Shown piece by piece: positions 52,899-62,102 of a stretch of DNA of 64,000 bases. This DNA is from PXAP01 sp046483315 (GTDB taxonomy: Bacteria; Bacteroidota; Bacteroidia; Bacteroidales; PUMT01): the NCBI GenBank assembly GCA_046483315.1, contig JAWODJ010000082.1:14982-78981 (forward strand), written 5' to 3'. The notes under the pieces were generated by a model. That model worked only from the letters and a program-made list of their open reading frames with translations, did not search any database and was not told the origin of the DNA. Position numbers and translations under genes: made by a program. Numbering within the stretch: the first letter of the stretch is position 1; every line of letters begins with the position of its first letter.

Positions 52899-53987
52899 TC
52901 ATTTATATTCCATAATATCGATCTCCCCCTTCAAAGCCATAAGCCCGTTCATGCCAAGGGCTTCAATTTCGTCCGACCCGGGAAAAACATGAACCGGTGC
53001 TATATCCCTGACCCTTCTGAGAATCATGTCGATAAAATATTTACTGTTGGCTATTTCACCTGAAATGAGTATGGCATCTACCTTACTCTCCAGAACGGCA
53101 TACATGCTTCCCATATTCTTGGCTACCTGGTAAGCCATTGCACTTAAAACCATTTTTGCCTGCTGGTTGCCACTCATGGCCATCTGTTCAATTTCTATGG
53201 TGCTCATGGTTCCGAACCAGGCAAATAATCCTCCTTTTCCGGTAAGCATCTGAAGAACTTCCTCTTTGGTATATTTACCGCTGAAACAGAGCCTGACAAG
53301 ATCTCCCGCAGGGAGGGTGCCGCTTCTCAAAGGGGCAAACGGACCTTCACCGTCATGTCCCTGGTTTACGTCAATCACCCTGCCATTAAGATGGGCTCCG
53401 ACTGTTATTCCGCTGCCAAGATGAGCAACTATAAGCCTGAGTTTCTCGTATGGTTTAATCTGGGATTTTGCAAATTTTCTCGCTACCCATTTTTGCATAA
53501 GGGCATGAAAAACAGATTTTCTCTCAAACAAAGGATGCCCGGATATACGGGCAATATCATCAAGTTCATCCACAACAACAGGATCTGCAATGATCGCCCG
53601 GGCACCGGGCATTTGCTTTTTAACCTCATCAGCAAGCATGCCTCCCAGATTTACCACATCTTCGCTGTAAAGTGAATTGTAAAGGTCGTTAAGCATTGCA
53701 TCATTAACTTCATACACTCCCGAACCAACTGGCTTTATTAGTCCCCCACGTCCAATAACGGCTGCAAAATGATCAAGCGGCATATCGTTCTGGATTAACT
53801 CATCAATAATACATTTTGCCCTGAAGGGTACCTGGTCGCTTAACTTTTCATATTCCGCCAGCTTTTCAGCCGGATGAATTATCCTTTTCAGGTAAAGCAG
53901 TTTTGTGTTTTCATAAATTCCTATTTTGGTAAACTCGTGACGGGGATTGATCACCAGGACAAGAAGGGATGTTTGCATGAGTGTCAT
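52899..53987 (-). CDS. buk: butyrate kinase (branched-chain fatty-acid kinase type)
   Basis: A 362-residue acetokinase-superfamily enzyme making butyrate (or isobutyrate/isovalerate) plus ATP from the acyl phosphate. Features: VLVINPRHEFTKIGIYEN at the start (about 10-27), GRGGLIKPVGSGVY (about 91-104), the catalytic HLGSGITVGAHLNGRVIDVNQG-type segment (HLGSG near 202), and ISGEIANSKYF near 320. Size and motifs are of the Buk group, not of acetate kinase. It closes the acyl-CoA catabolic operon, 121 bases after the acyl-CoA dehydrogenase, so the acyl group is likely branched. Start could be the fourth residue Met. Confidence 0.92.
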   Translation of the reverse strand: MTLMQTSLLVLVINPRHEFTKIGIYENTKLLYLKRIIHPAEKLAEYEKLSDQVPFRAKCIIDELIQNDMPLDHFAAVIGRGGLIKPVGSGVYEVNDAMLNDLYNSLYSEDVVNLGGMLADEVKKQMPGARAIIADPVVVDELDDIARISGHPLFERKSVFHALMQKWVARKFAKSQIKPYEKLRLIVAHLGSGITVGAHLNGRVIDVNQGHDGEGPFAPLRSGTLPAGDLVRLCFSGKYTKEEVLQMLTGKGGLFAWFGTMSTIEIEQMAMSGNQQAKMVLSAMAYQVAKNMGSMYAVLESKVDAILISGEIANSKYFIDMILRRVRDIAPVHVFPGSDEIEALGMNGLMALKGEIDIMEYK

Positions 53988-54108
53988 TTTTGATTCAGCT
54001 TAGAATAATCCGGCAGGTTTTACCGGACAGGATAATGTCCTGCAAACTTCGTGATTTTTTAATAAACAAGTGAATAAGCTGAAAGGTTTTTTAAATATAA
54101 TATTTATG

Positions 54109-55260
54109 CTATTTGTCTCTGAGCAGGTATCTTGATATAACAAGCCGCTGTATTTCAGAGGTGCCTTCGCCTATCTGCAGCAAACGCTGGTCACGATAAA
54201 ATCTTTCCACATCATAAGTTTTCATCAGACCGTATCCACCATGTATCTGAACAGCCTCATCGGCAATTTCCCCGGCTATCTCAGAACAATATAGTTTTGC
54301 CATGGCTGACTCCATGCCAAAGGGCCTGTTGTTGTCCTTCAGCCAGCAGGCTTTATAAAGGAGGTTTCTTGCCAGTTCTATTTTCACAGCCATATCGGCA
54401 AGTTTAAAAGCTATTGCCTGGAACCCGGCTATGGCTTTTCCGAACTGTTTTCTTTCCTTTGAATACTGAAGTGCCATTTCGTAGGCACCCTGAGCGCAGC
54501 CCAGTCCCATAGCTGCAATTGACAGGCGTCCGTTATCAAGAGTGCCGAGCATAATCCTTGAACCTTGTCCCCGTCCGCCCAGAAGATTTTCTTCCGGAAC
54601 ACGGCAGTTATCAAAAAACATCTCCGAGGTGTCTGAGGCTCGCCACATCATCTTTCCCTTCAGCGGTCTGGGATTATAACCTTCAGTACCTTTTTCGACA
54701 AGTATGGTGCTGAACTCTTTTTTGCCTTCATGCTCTCCTGTGACTGCCTGTACCGTAACGCCTGCTGATAACTCAGATGCCCCGTTGGTAATAAAGATCT
54801 TTGATCCGTTGATGACCCATTCTTTGTCAATAATTTCTGCTTTTGTTTTGCTGCCACGTGAATCGGAACCTGCTTCAGGTTCGGTCAGTCCGAATGCCCA
54901 TACCGCGCCACCGGTGCATAGTGCGGGCAAGTACTTTTTTTTCTGCTCTTCATTTCCGTAATAATAGATGGGGCCAATTCCAAGGGAGTTGTGTGCTGCA
55001 AGGGTTGCTGCATTGGACCCGTCAACACGCGCCAGCTCTTCAACGCTTATGATATAGGATAATGTATCCATGCCTGCACCTCCGTACTTTTCGGGTATGT
55101 TCATGCCAAAAAGGCCAAGTTCACCCATTTTCCGTGTAATATCCAATGAAAACATTTCGTTTTCATCAAGTTCACGGGCGAGGGGCCGGATATCTTTTTC
55201 TGCAAAATTTCTTACAGTCTCCCTTATAAGTTTATGATCTTCATCCAGGTCAAAGTTCAT
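54109..55260 (-). CDS. acyl-CoA dehydrogenase (short-chain type)
   Basis: A 383-residue FAD enzyme oxidising acyl-CoA to enoyl-CoA with electrons to ETF. It shows the family signatures GLTEPEAGSDSRG (about 123-135) and QIHGGYGLMKTYDVERFYRDQRL, and the C-terminal QIGEGTSEIQRLV with Glu near 366, the catalytic base of short- and medium-chain enzymes. Isovaleryl-CoA dehydrogenases usually lack this Glu (GAGTSE) and use another residue, so despite its place in an MCC operon this enzyme is more like butyryl- or 2-methylbutyryl-type dehydrogenases. It is 20 bases after the MCC alpha gene. Confidence 0.93.
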   Translation of the reverse strand: MNFDLDEDHKLIRETVRNFAEKDIRPLARELDENEMFSLDITRKMGELGLFGMNIPEKYGGAGMDTLSYIISVEELARVDGSNAATLAAHNSLGIGPIYYYGNEEQKKKYLPALCTGGAVWAFGLTEPEAGSDSRGSKTKAEIIDKEWVINGSKIFITNGASELSAGVTVQAVTGEHEGKKEFSTILVEKGTEGYNPRPLKGKMMWRASDTSEMFFDNCRVPEENLLGGRGQGSRIMLGTLDNGRLSIAAMGLGCAQGAYEMALQYSKERKQFGKAIAGFQAIAFKLADMAVKIELARNLLYKACWLKDNNRPFGMESAMAKLYCSEIAGEIADEAVQIHGGYGLMKTYDVERFYRDQRLLQIGEGTSEIQRLVISRYLLRDK

Positions 55261-55280
55261 GGTATTTTGTTTTAATTAGG

Positions 55281-57275
55281 TTATGCGCTTTTATCCTCTT
55301 TTATTTGTATCAGCGGTAAAGACCCGTCTATCAGTTCTCCTTCCTTCACTTTTACATTTTCAATAATACCGCTCACAGGTGCCTTAAGGCTGTTTTCCAT
55401 TTTCATTGATTCGACTATTATAAGTACATCTCCTTTTTTAACATTCTCTCCCTCAGCTTTGCTGATTTTTATAACCCTGCCCGGCATAGGTGAATATACC
55501 GTACCGGATCCGGCGGTGAGATCCGGTTCTCCCGGGATAAACCAGTCTTTCTTTTTCAGAAAGTCAAAGCGCCTGAAAAAATATTCATGTCCGCCGAATG
55601 TGATCATGAAATGCCCGTCACTGTTTTCAGATATAAAAACCTGACGGAGGTCTCCCCTGAACTCAATTTTCAGAATTTTATTTTCAATTCTGTATTTTCC
55701 GCTTAATTCCTCACTGTTTAGTGTCAGGTTATAATTACCATCAGACAGTATATTTATTACTGCCTCAACGGTTTCTCCCTCAAAGCAGAATTTCATGGTT
55801 TTCCCTGCCCTCCAGTATCCCAGCCTGTTCCACAAAGCGTTGTTACCGGTTTTCCTTTTTGTGCTTGCAATAAAAGCAGCGATGGCAGGTATCTTCCATG
55901 TGTTTTCTGTCTTTGACTTTTCCTGATCTTTTAAAATTTTTTGGCGGTTCTCTTCACAATATGTGGTAGAAATTTCGGACCTGATAAAATCTTTATTCTG
56001 TAACAGACTTAACAGGAATGCTGTATTGGTTTTTATTCCATGGATACCATAATTACCCAGTGCACTGATCATCTTTTTTCTGGCATCTTCTCTGTCTTTC
56101 CCGGTGGTGATCAGCTTACTTATCATGGGGTCGTAATTTCCGCTTACTTCCGATTCACGATCATATGCAGAATCGATACGTATACCTTCTCCACGGGGTT
56201 CATGGTAACAAGTCATTTTCCCCGGACAGGGAATGAAATCTGCAGCCGGGTCTTCGGAATATATGCGACATTCGATGGCATGACCATTAATTTTTACCTG
56301 GTCCTGCGAATAACGGAGCTTTTGTCCCGACGCAATATAGATTTGTTCCTCTACAATGTCAATTCCTGTAACAGCTTCAGTGACGGGATGTTCAACCTGA
56401 ATGCGGGTGTTCATTTCCAGAAAATAGAAATTTCCGGCTTTGTCGGCCAGAAACTCTATTGTTCCTGCATTGCGGTAATCAATTTCCCGGGTAAGCTTAA
56501 CGGCTGCACTGCCCATTTTTTCGCGCATGATCCTGCTTGTAAAAGGGGATGGCGATTCTTCTATGATCTTCTGATACCTGCGTTGAATGGAACACTCTCT
56601 TTCAAACAGATGAATAATATTGCCATGGTTATCACCCAGAATCTGTATCTCAATATGACGGGGCGATTCGATATACTGTTCCAGGTAAACAGATCCGTTG
56701 CCAAAATATGTTTCTGCTTCACGTGCGGTGGCTTCAATTGCTTCACCAAGGTTTTCAGGTGTATATACAATGCGCATTCCTTTTCCGCCTCCGCCGGCTG
56801 CTGCCTTTACCAGAACGGGAAAGATCATCTTTTTGCCTTTTGAAAGCAACTCTTCGACTTTGCCTGTATAGCCTTCTATTACGGGCAAACCTGCAATACG
56901 TGCTGTCTCTTTTGCCCTGGTCTTATTTCCCATAATGGCAATTGAGTCGCTTAGCGGACCGATGAATGTTATTCCGGCGTTTTCACAGGCCCCGGCAAAT
57001 TTTTCGTTCTCACTGAGAAAACCATAACCGGGATGGATTGCAGAAGCGCCGGCTTTTTTTGCTATTGAGATAATTTTCCCCGCATCAAGATATGTCCCGG
57101 TGAGCGAGGTGCCTTTCAAACCCCATGCCTCATCTGCCATTCTGACGTGCAGGGCATTGCTTTCATCTTCCGAATATACGGCAACAGTTGATATACCCAG
57201 CTTTTTCGCGGTTCTAATGATTCTAACAGCTATCTCTCCCCTGTTTGCAATAAGAATTTTCTTAAACAGTGCCAT
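55281..57275 (-). CDS. acyl-CoA carboxylase alpha subunit: biotin carboxylase plus biotin-carrier domain (MCC alpha type)
   Basis: A 664-residue two-part protein. The biotin carboxylase (1-about 450) has LIANRGEIAVRIIRTAK, the ATP-binding KAAAGGGGKGMR, HIEIQILGD, FLEMNTRIQVEHPVTE and YDPMISKLI. A linker (BT-like) region follows, and the C-terminal biotinyl domain has the lysine acceptor near 626 in ESMKMEN. The length of about 660 and the two-domain layout match methylcrotonyl-CoA carboxylase alpha (LiuD-like) rather than a bare AccC. With the beta subunit gene upstream it forms a biotin-dependent carboxylase for branched-chain enoyl-CoA; propionyl-type activity is less likely but not excluded. 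Confidence 0.92.
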   Translation of the reverse strand: MALFKKILIANRGEIAVRIIRTAKKLGISTVAVYSEDESNALHVRMADEAWGLKGTSLTGTYLDAGKIISIAKKAGASAIHPGYGFLSENEKFAGACENAGITFIGPLSDSIAIMGNKTRAKETARIAGLPVIEGYTGKVEELLSKGKKMIFPVLVKAAAGGGGKGMRIVYTPENLGEAIEATAREAETYFGNGSVYLEQYIESPRHIEIQILGDNHGNIIHLFERECSIQRRYQKIIEESPSPFTSRIMREKMGSAAVKLTREIDYRNAGTIEFLADKAGNFYFLEMNTRIQVEHPVTEAVTGIDIVEEQIYIASGQKLRYSQDQVKINGHAIECRIYSEDPAADFIPCPGKMTCYHEPRGEGIRIDSAYDRESEVSGNYDPMISKLITTGKDREDARKKMISALGNYGIHGIKTNTAFLLSLLQNKDFIRSEISTTYCEENRQKILKDQEKSKTENTWKIPAIAAFIASTKRKTGNNALWNRLGYWRAGKTMKFCFEGETVEAVINILSDGNYNLTLNSEELSGKYRIENKILKIEFRGDLRQVFISENSDGHFMITFGGHEYFFRRFDFLKKKDWFIPGEPDLTAGSGTVYSPMPGRVIKISKAEGENVKKGDVLIIVESMKMENSLKAPVSGIIENVKVKEGELIDGSLPLIQIKEDKSA

Positions 57276-57437
57276 CTATTTACAGATCAAATATTTTGTA
57301 TAAAGTATGGTTAGTAAATTGTATATCAGATAATTATATTAATCAGACAATATTTTTCAGTTTTTTAATCCGTGGATCCCTCATGATTTACAGACTGTAT
57401 TTTATGTTTCTTGTAACATGGGGGATTCTGGGGTTTA

Positions 57438-58229
57438 TTATTTTACGGCCCATCCGGGCTTTCTCTTTTCCAAAAATGCAGCCATACCTTCCTGGCCTTC
57501 GTCCGATGCTCTTATATCGGCAATAATGGCTGCAGTTTTTTCAATTGTCTCGTCAAGGGTAAATCTGTTGCACACATCAAAAATGAGCTTCCGGGTTATA
57601 CCCAATGCTTCAGGACCGCATTCAAGGAGCTGATTTACAAGATTTTTAACTTCATCTTCAAGTTTTTCTGCCGGGTAATGATAATTTACAAGTCCCCGCT
57701 CCGAAGCCTCAATGCCATAAATCCTTTTTGCTGTCAGCATAAGTTCACGGGCAGGGAATTCTCCTATCCGCTTTATTATGTAGGGAGAGATAACTGCCGG
57801 GACAAGTCCGATTTTGACTTCACTGAGGGAAAATACAGCATCGTCTGTGCTGAGAACTATGTCAGATGCTGCTACCAGTCCGTTTGCACCACCGGTTGAG
57901 GCACCGTGAACAATTGTGATTATGGGTCGCGGACAGGAATAGATTTTATAAAAACATTTCGACAGGTCCAGTGCTTCCCGGTAATTTTTATCGCGTGAAT
58001 AGCCAGCAGCTTCACGCATCCAGTTCAGGTCAGCTCCTGCGCAAAAGGTTTTTCCCCTTCCCCGGAGCAGGATTATCCGTACAGAGCTGTCATTACCAAG
58101 CTCTTCAAAAGCAGATGTAAGCTCCCTTACCATTTCGGCGTTAAAGGCATTGCGCACTTCAGGCCTGTTGAGCCAGATTGTCGAAACTGCATGTTCGGTC
58201 GTGATCTCTATTGTACGGTATTTTTTCAT
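57438..58229 (-). CDS. enoyl-CoA hydratase / methylglutaconyl-CoA hydratase type
   Basis: A 263-residue crotonase-family enzyme starting at the ATG at 58229 (MKKYRTIEITTEH); an earlier frame start overlaps the MCC beta gene. The oxyanion and catalytic region is visible: NRPEVRNAFNAEMV, LRGRGKTFCAGADLNWM (about 54-70), HGASTGGANGLVAASD and FSLSEVKIGLVPAVIS with the Glu of the hydratase active site. Between the two MCC subunit genes it matches the liuB-liuC-liuD order of Pseudomonas leucine degradation, so methylglutaconyl-CoA hydratase is the best specific guess; a general enoyl-CoA hydratase is the fallback. Confidence 0.9.
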   Translation of the reverse strand: MKKYRTIEITTEHAVSTIWLNRPEVRNAFNAEMVRELTSAFEELGNDSSVRIILLRGRGKTFCAGADLNWMREAAGYSRDKNYREALDLSKCFYKIYSCPRPIITIVHGASTGGANGLVAASDIVLSTDDAVFSLSEVKIGLVPAVISPYIIKRIGEFPARELMLTAKRIYGIEASERGLVNYHYPAEKLEDEVKNLVNQLLECGPEALGITRKLIFDVCNRFTLDETIEKTAAIIADIRASDEGQEGMAAFLEKRKPGWAVK

Positions 58230-58269
58230 AATATCCTGAGATATATCAGAGTTAAATCCTGCCGGACTT

Positions 58270-59877
58270 TTACATACGGAAGACTCCGAAATTTGAATCG
58301 GGCCAGGGCTTGTTAAGCGACATTGCAATACCTGTGGTCAGAACCATACGTGTATCGGCAGGATCGATTATTCCGTCATCCCAAAGCCTTGATGTGCTGT
58401 ATAGTGCAGATCCCTCTCTCTCGTATGTCTCAAAGATGGAATTTTTTATCTCTTTTTCCCGGGCACTGGTAATTTTACTCCCTGCGGCTTTGAGTTGTTC
58501 CTTTTTCACAGAGAGCAGCACTCCTGCAGCCTGTTCGCTTCCCATCACCGATATCCTGGCGTTGGGCCACATGAACAGGAGCCTTGGATCGTATGCCCTG
58601 CCGGCCATTGCATAGTTGCCGGCACCAAATGAGCCGCCGAAAACAACTGTGAACTTGGGCACACTGGCTGTGGCTACGGCATTAACAAGCTTGGCTCCGT
58701 CTCTGGCAATGCCGCCATGCTCATATTTTTTACCGACAATAAAACCGGTTATATTCTGCAAAAAGACAAGGGGGATTTTTCTGGAACAGCAAAGTTCAAT
58801 AAAATGTGTTCCCTTAAGCGCTGTTTCTGAAAATATTACCCCGTTATTGGCCAGTATGCCTGCAGGAAACCCGTTGATGTGGGCAAATCCTGTTACCAGT
58901 GTTGTTCCGTAATTTGCCCTGAATTCATGGAAACGGCTGTCGTCAATAATTCTGGCTATTATCTCTTTAGAATCCAATTGTTTTCTAAGATTTGCAGGAG
59001 CAAGCCCGTAAAGTTCTGCGGGATCATAATAGGGATCGCGGGGAGTTGCCGTGTCGAGTTTCTGCTTTTGAGGCTTTTTGAAGGTTTCAAATATGTTACG
59101 GCATATCTGAATTGCGTGACGGTCGTTTTCAGCAATATGATCGGCCACACCCGAAATGCTTGTATGGACAACTGCACCACCAAGTTCTTCGGCAGTGACG
59201 TCTTCTCCCGTGGCTGCTTTTACCAGCGGGGGACCGCCGATAAAAATTGTTCCCTGGTTTTTTACAATGATGGTTTCATCACACATGGCAGGAACGTAAG
59301 CACCTCCTGCAGTGCATGAACCCATGACAATGGCTGTCTGAGGTATTCCCATAGCCGACATCCTGGCCTGGTTATAAAAGAAGCGACCGAAATCGTGGCG
59401 GTCAGGAAATACATTAGCCTGCTCAGGCAGGAAGATGCCTCCGGAATCAACCATGTAGACACATGGCAGATGATTTTCCAAGGCAATCTGCTGAGCCCGG
59501 AGATGTTTTTTGATAGTCTCCTTTACATAAGTGCCGCCTTTGACCGTGGCATCATTGGCCACAATAACGGTCTCACGTCCCATGATAACGCCGATGCCGG
59601 TAACGATGCCAGCCGAGGGAAATTCATCCTTATACATCCCGAAGGCTGCAAGCGACGATAACTCAATAAAGGGAGTGTTGGAGTCGACAAGCAGGTCAAT
59701 ACGTTCGCGGGCCAGGAGCTTGCCTCTTTCCCTGTGCTTTTTGACGGCTTTTTCAGGGCCGCCTTTTTGCACCTTATGTAAAAGCTCCCTGTAGTTGTCA
59801 AGGATCTGTATAAAGGCTTTTTTATTGGTTTTAAAATCCTGTGACCCTGTCAGGATATTTGAACTGATTCTGTACAA
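58270..59877 (-). CDS. acyl-CoA carboxylase beta subunit (methylcrotonyl-CoA carboxylase carboxyltransferase type)
   Basis: A 535-residue carboxyltransferase, the same length as LiuB-type MCC beta. The two crotonase-like halves show KHRERGKLLARERIDLL, the acyl-CoA oxyanion segment with MGSCTAGGAYVPAMCDE, IFIGGPPLVKAATGE and, in the second half, FLQNITGFIVGKKYE with GGSFGAGNYAMAGRAY. It transfers carboxyl from biotin to the enoyl-CoA. First gene of the operon, 40 bases before the hydratase start. A 17-bp inverted repeat lies 38 bases upstream of its ATG. Confidence 0.94.
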   Translation of the reverse strand: MYRISSNILTGSQDFKTNKKAFIQILDNYRELLHKVQKGGPEKAVKKHRERGKLLARERIDLLVDSNTPFIELSSLAAFGMYKDEFPSAGIVTGIGVIMGRETVIVANDATVKGGTYVKETIKKHLRAQQIALENHLPCVYMVDSGGIFLPEQANVFPDRHDFGRFFYNQARMSAMGIPQTAIVMGSCTAGGAYVPAMCDETIIVKNQGTIFIGGPPLVKAATGEDVTAEELGGAVVHTSISGVADHIAENDRHAIQICRNIFETFKKPQKQKLDTATPRDPYYDPAELYGLAPANLRKQLDSKEIIARIIDDSRFHEFRANYGTTLVTGFAHINGFPAGILANNGVIFSETALKGTHFIELCCSRKIPLVFLQNITGFIVGKKYEHGGIARDGAKLVNAVATASVPKFTVVFGGSFGAGNYAMAGRAYDPRLLFMWPNARISVMGSEQAAGVLLSVKKEQLKAAGSKITSAREKEIKNSIFETYEREGSALYSTSRLWDDGIIDPADTRMVLTTGIAMSLNKPWPDSNFGVFRM

Positions 59878-59914
59878 GATAGTTTGTTTTATAGATCACT
59901 AAAAATACCAAATT

Positions 59915-59931
59915 TTGAACATTTTGTTCAA
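59915..59931. promoter_or_regulatory. perfect inverted repeat upstream of MCC operon
   Basis: TTGAACA-TTT-TGTTCAA is a perfect 7-bp inverted repeat with a 3-base centre, 38 bases before the MCC beta start. Shape and place fit a TetR/MarR-type dimer operator controlling branched-chain acyl-CoA catabolism. No regulator gene is adjacent. Confidence 0.55.
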
Positions 59932-60067
59932 TAATTTGAATTTTATTACCTGTTAAAACCCGGTTTTAGGATATTTTGATAAAACCTGCATGATACCTAA
60001 TATCACAAAACAGCATAAAGATAATATTTATGGTAAGGTATGCCAGATGAGTAATTATCTTTAATAT

Positions 60068-60889
60068 TCACCGATGATCGGTTAATCCGAGTTGCCGGAG
60101 CAGCAGGTTAATGGCCTCTTCTTCGTTTTGGCTGTTCATCAGGTATCTCAGGTAGGCTGTTCCTATTATGGCTCCTGAACTGTATTTCCACACGGTCCGC
60201 AAAGTGTTTTCGTTATGTATCCCGAAGCCGGTCATTACCGGATTTTGAAGTTTCATAGAATTTAGCCTTTTGAGGTAGCTGATCTGCGCACTGCTGAATG
60301 AATCCTTACGGCCTGTCGTTGATGATGAGCTTACTGCATAAATAAAACCGCTGCCCAGGCTGTCGATCTTTTTTATTCTTCCGCTGTCTGTTTCAGGTGT
60401 CACAAGAAAGATCATATGAAGATTGTACTGCCTGAAGAGCTTCCGGTACTTGTTTTCATATTCCTGCAATGGAAGATCAGGAAGTATTATCCCGCTTATG
60501 CCTGCTTCATTAGCCTTCCGGCAGAAAACCTCCATCCCCGTCTGCATTACCGGATTCATATATCCCATCAGTACCAGGGGGATGCGGATATCATTTCTGG
60601 CCTCTTTCAGCTGGTCGAGAAGAAGATTCAGGCTCATGCCATTTTTTATCGCCTGCTGGCTTGTATGTTGTATTACAGGTCCGTCAGCAAGGGGATCTGA
60701 AAAAGGGAATCCTACCTCAAGGAAGTCTGTCCCGGCCGCCTGAAGGGAGTGGATAACCCTTATGGTGCTGTCTTTATAAGGAAAACCGGCTGTAAGGTAT
60801 ATGGAAAGCAGATTTTTACTTTTCCTTCTGAAAAGTCCGGTAAGCGGGTTCTCCCTTTTTCCTGTCTGTATGTTTGCCTGGTATGTCAT
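60068..60889 (-). CDS. trpA: tryptophan synthase alpha chain
   Basis: A 273-residue TIM-barrel that cleaves indole-3-glycerol phosphate to indole and glyceraldehyde 3-phosphate. It has SIYLTAGFPYKDST, the catalytic Glu in DFLEVGFPFSDPLADGP with the second catalytic Asp in the same stretch, the loop IPLVLMGYMNPV, GIILPDLP, and phosphate-binding FGIHNE and SGAIIGTAYL. Length is standard. Last gene of the trp operon, 25 bases after trpB. The indole product would pass directly to the TrpB active site. Cytoplasmic. Confidence 0.96.
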   Translation of the reverse strand: MTYQANIQTGKRENPLTGLFRRKSKNLLSIYLTAGFPYKDSTIRVIHSLQAAGTDFLEVGFPFSDPLADGPVIQHTSQQAIKNGMSLNLLLDQLKEARNDIRIPLVLMGYMNPVMQTGMEVFCRKANEAGISGIILPDLPLQEYENKYRKLFRQYNLHMIFLVTPETDSGRIKKIDSLGSGFIYAVSSSSTTGRKDSFSSAQISYLKRLNSMKLQNPVMTGFGIHNENTLRTVWKYSSGAIIGTAYLRYLMNSQNEEEAINLLLRQLGLTDHR

Positions 60890-60914
60890 TATCTGTCCTG
60901 TTAAATTTTTTGAT

Positions 60915-62102
60915 CTATACTTTTTCCTGCATCGATGCCATATAGGTTTCCATATCCTTATCTCCGCGTCCGGAAAGATTCAACACTACGGTATCTGTTT
61001 TCTTCAGTTTCAGCTTATGCAGTGCTGCAATGGCATGAGCTGATTCCAGTGCCGGTATTATGCCCTCTTTCCTGCTTAGCAAATGAGCTGCCTGCAAAGA
61101 CTCGGTATCGGTTACAGCCAGGTATTCAGCCCTTCCCGTCTTTTGCAGATATGCATGAAGCGGACCGATACCCGGATAATCAAGTCCGGCTGATATTGAA
61201 TGTGCCTCCGTTATCTGACCATCTGCTGTCTGCATCAGCAGTGTTTTGCAACCATGAATGATTCCTGATGATCCTATTGAAATGGTTGCCGCTGTTTTTC
61301 CGCTGGTAATTCCTTCTCCCCCGGCTTCTACTCCTATAAGCTTCACCCTTTCATCATTTATAAAATGATAAAAGGCCCCTGCAGCATTGCTTCCGCCTCC
61401 GACACATGCTACCACATAATCGGGATAATCCCTGCCTCCGGTTTTCAGAAGCTGTTTTTTGATTTCGGCTGAGATAACGGACTGTAACCGGGTAACAAGG
61501 TCGGGATAGGGGTGGGGACCTATGGTCGAACCTATAAGATAATGGGTATCTGCCGGGTGGTTTATCCAGTAACGTATGGCTTCGTTGGTGGCATCCTTAA
61601 GGGTGCGGCTGCCTGATTGTACGGGGATGACTTCTGCTCCCAGCATCTTCATACGCATAACATTCGGCTGTTGCCTTTCCACATCCTTTTCACCCATAAA
61701 AACGGTACACGGCATGTCCATCAGGGCGCAGACTGTTGCAGTGGCAACGCCATGCTGGCCCGCACCTGTTTCAGCAATAATATTTTTCTTGTCCATTCTT
61801 ATGGCAAGAAGAACCTGCCCTATCACATTGTTCAGCTTATGGGATCCGGTATGGCAAAGGTCTTCACGTTTGAGGTATATTTTTGCCCCAACGGCATCTG
61901 ACAATCTGCCGGCATAAAACAGTGGAGTGGGACGACCGGCGTAACTGCTGAGAAGAGTTTTAAATTCTCTTTTAAAACCGGCCGAACCCAGGATTTTTTT
62001 ATATGACAGGGCAAGTTGCTTTACATTTGAATGCAGCATCTCGGGAATCCAGGCCCCGCCAAATTCTCCGTAAAAACCTTTATTGTTTATTATTCCCTGC
62101 AT
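60915..62102 (-). CDS. trpB: tryptophan synthase beta chain
   Basis: A 395-residue PLP enzyme combining indole and serine. It shows GEFGGAWIPEML at the start, RPTPLFYAGRLS, the PLP-lysine motif GSHKLNN near 87, AETGAGQHGVATATVCA, the phosphate cup in CVGGGSNAAGAFYHF, and EGIIPALESAHAI. Its start overlaps the trpF stop by 23 bases, pointing to translational coupling. The sequence is of the main TrpB1 class with full length. It forms the alpha2-beta2 complex with TrpA encoded next. Confidence 0.97.
   Translation of the reverse strand: MQGIINNKGFYGEFGGAWIPEMLHSNVKQLALSYKKILGSAGFKREFKTLLSSYAGRPTPLFYAGRLSDAVGAKIYLKREDLCHTGSHKLNNVIGQVLLAIRMDKKNIIAETGAGQHGVATATVCALMDMPCTVFMGEKDVERQQPNVMRMKMLGAEVIPVQSGSRTLKDATNEAIRYWINHPADTHYLIGSTIGPHPYPDLVTRLQSVISAEIKKQLLKTGGRDYPDYVVACVGGGSNAAGAFYHFINDERVKLIGVEAGGEGITSGKTAATISIGSSGIIHGCKTLLMQTADGQITEAHSISAGLDYPGIGPLHAYLQKTGRAEYLAVTDTESLQAAHLLSRKEGIIPALESAHAIAALHKLKLKKTDTVVLNLSGRGDKDMETYMASMQEKV

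Noticed and set aside
53988..54108. GGACA/TGTCC inverted repeat between butyrate kinase and acyl-CoA dehydrogenase as a terminator
   Set aside because: Five-bp stem without a U-run on the minus strand; operon context argues for read-through.
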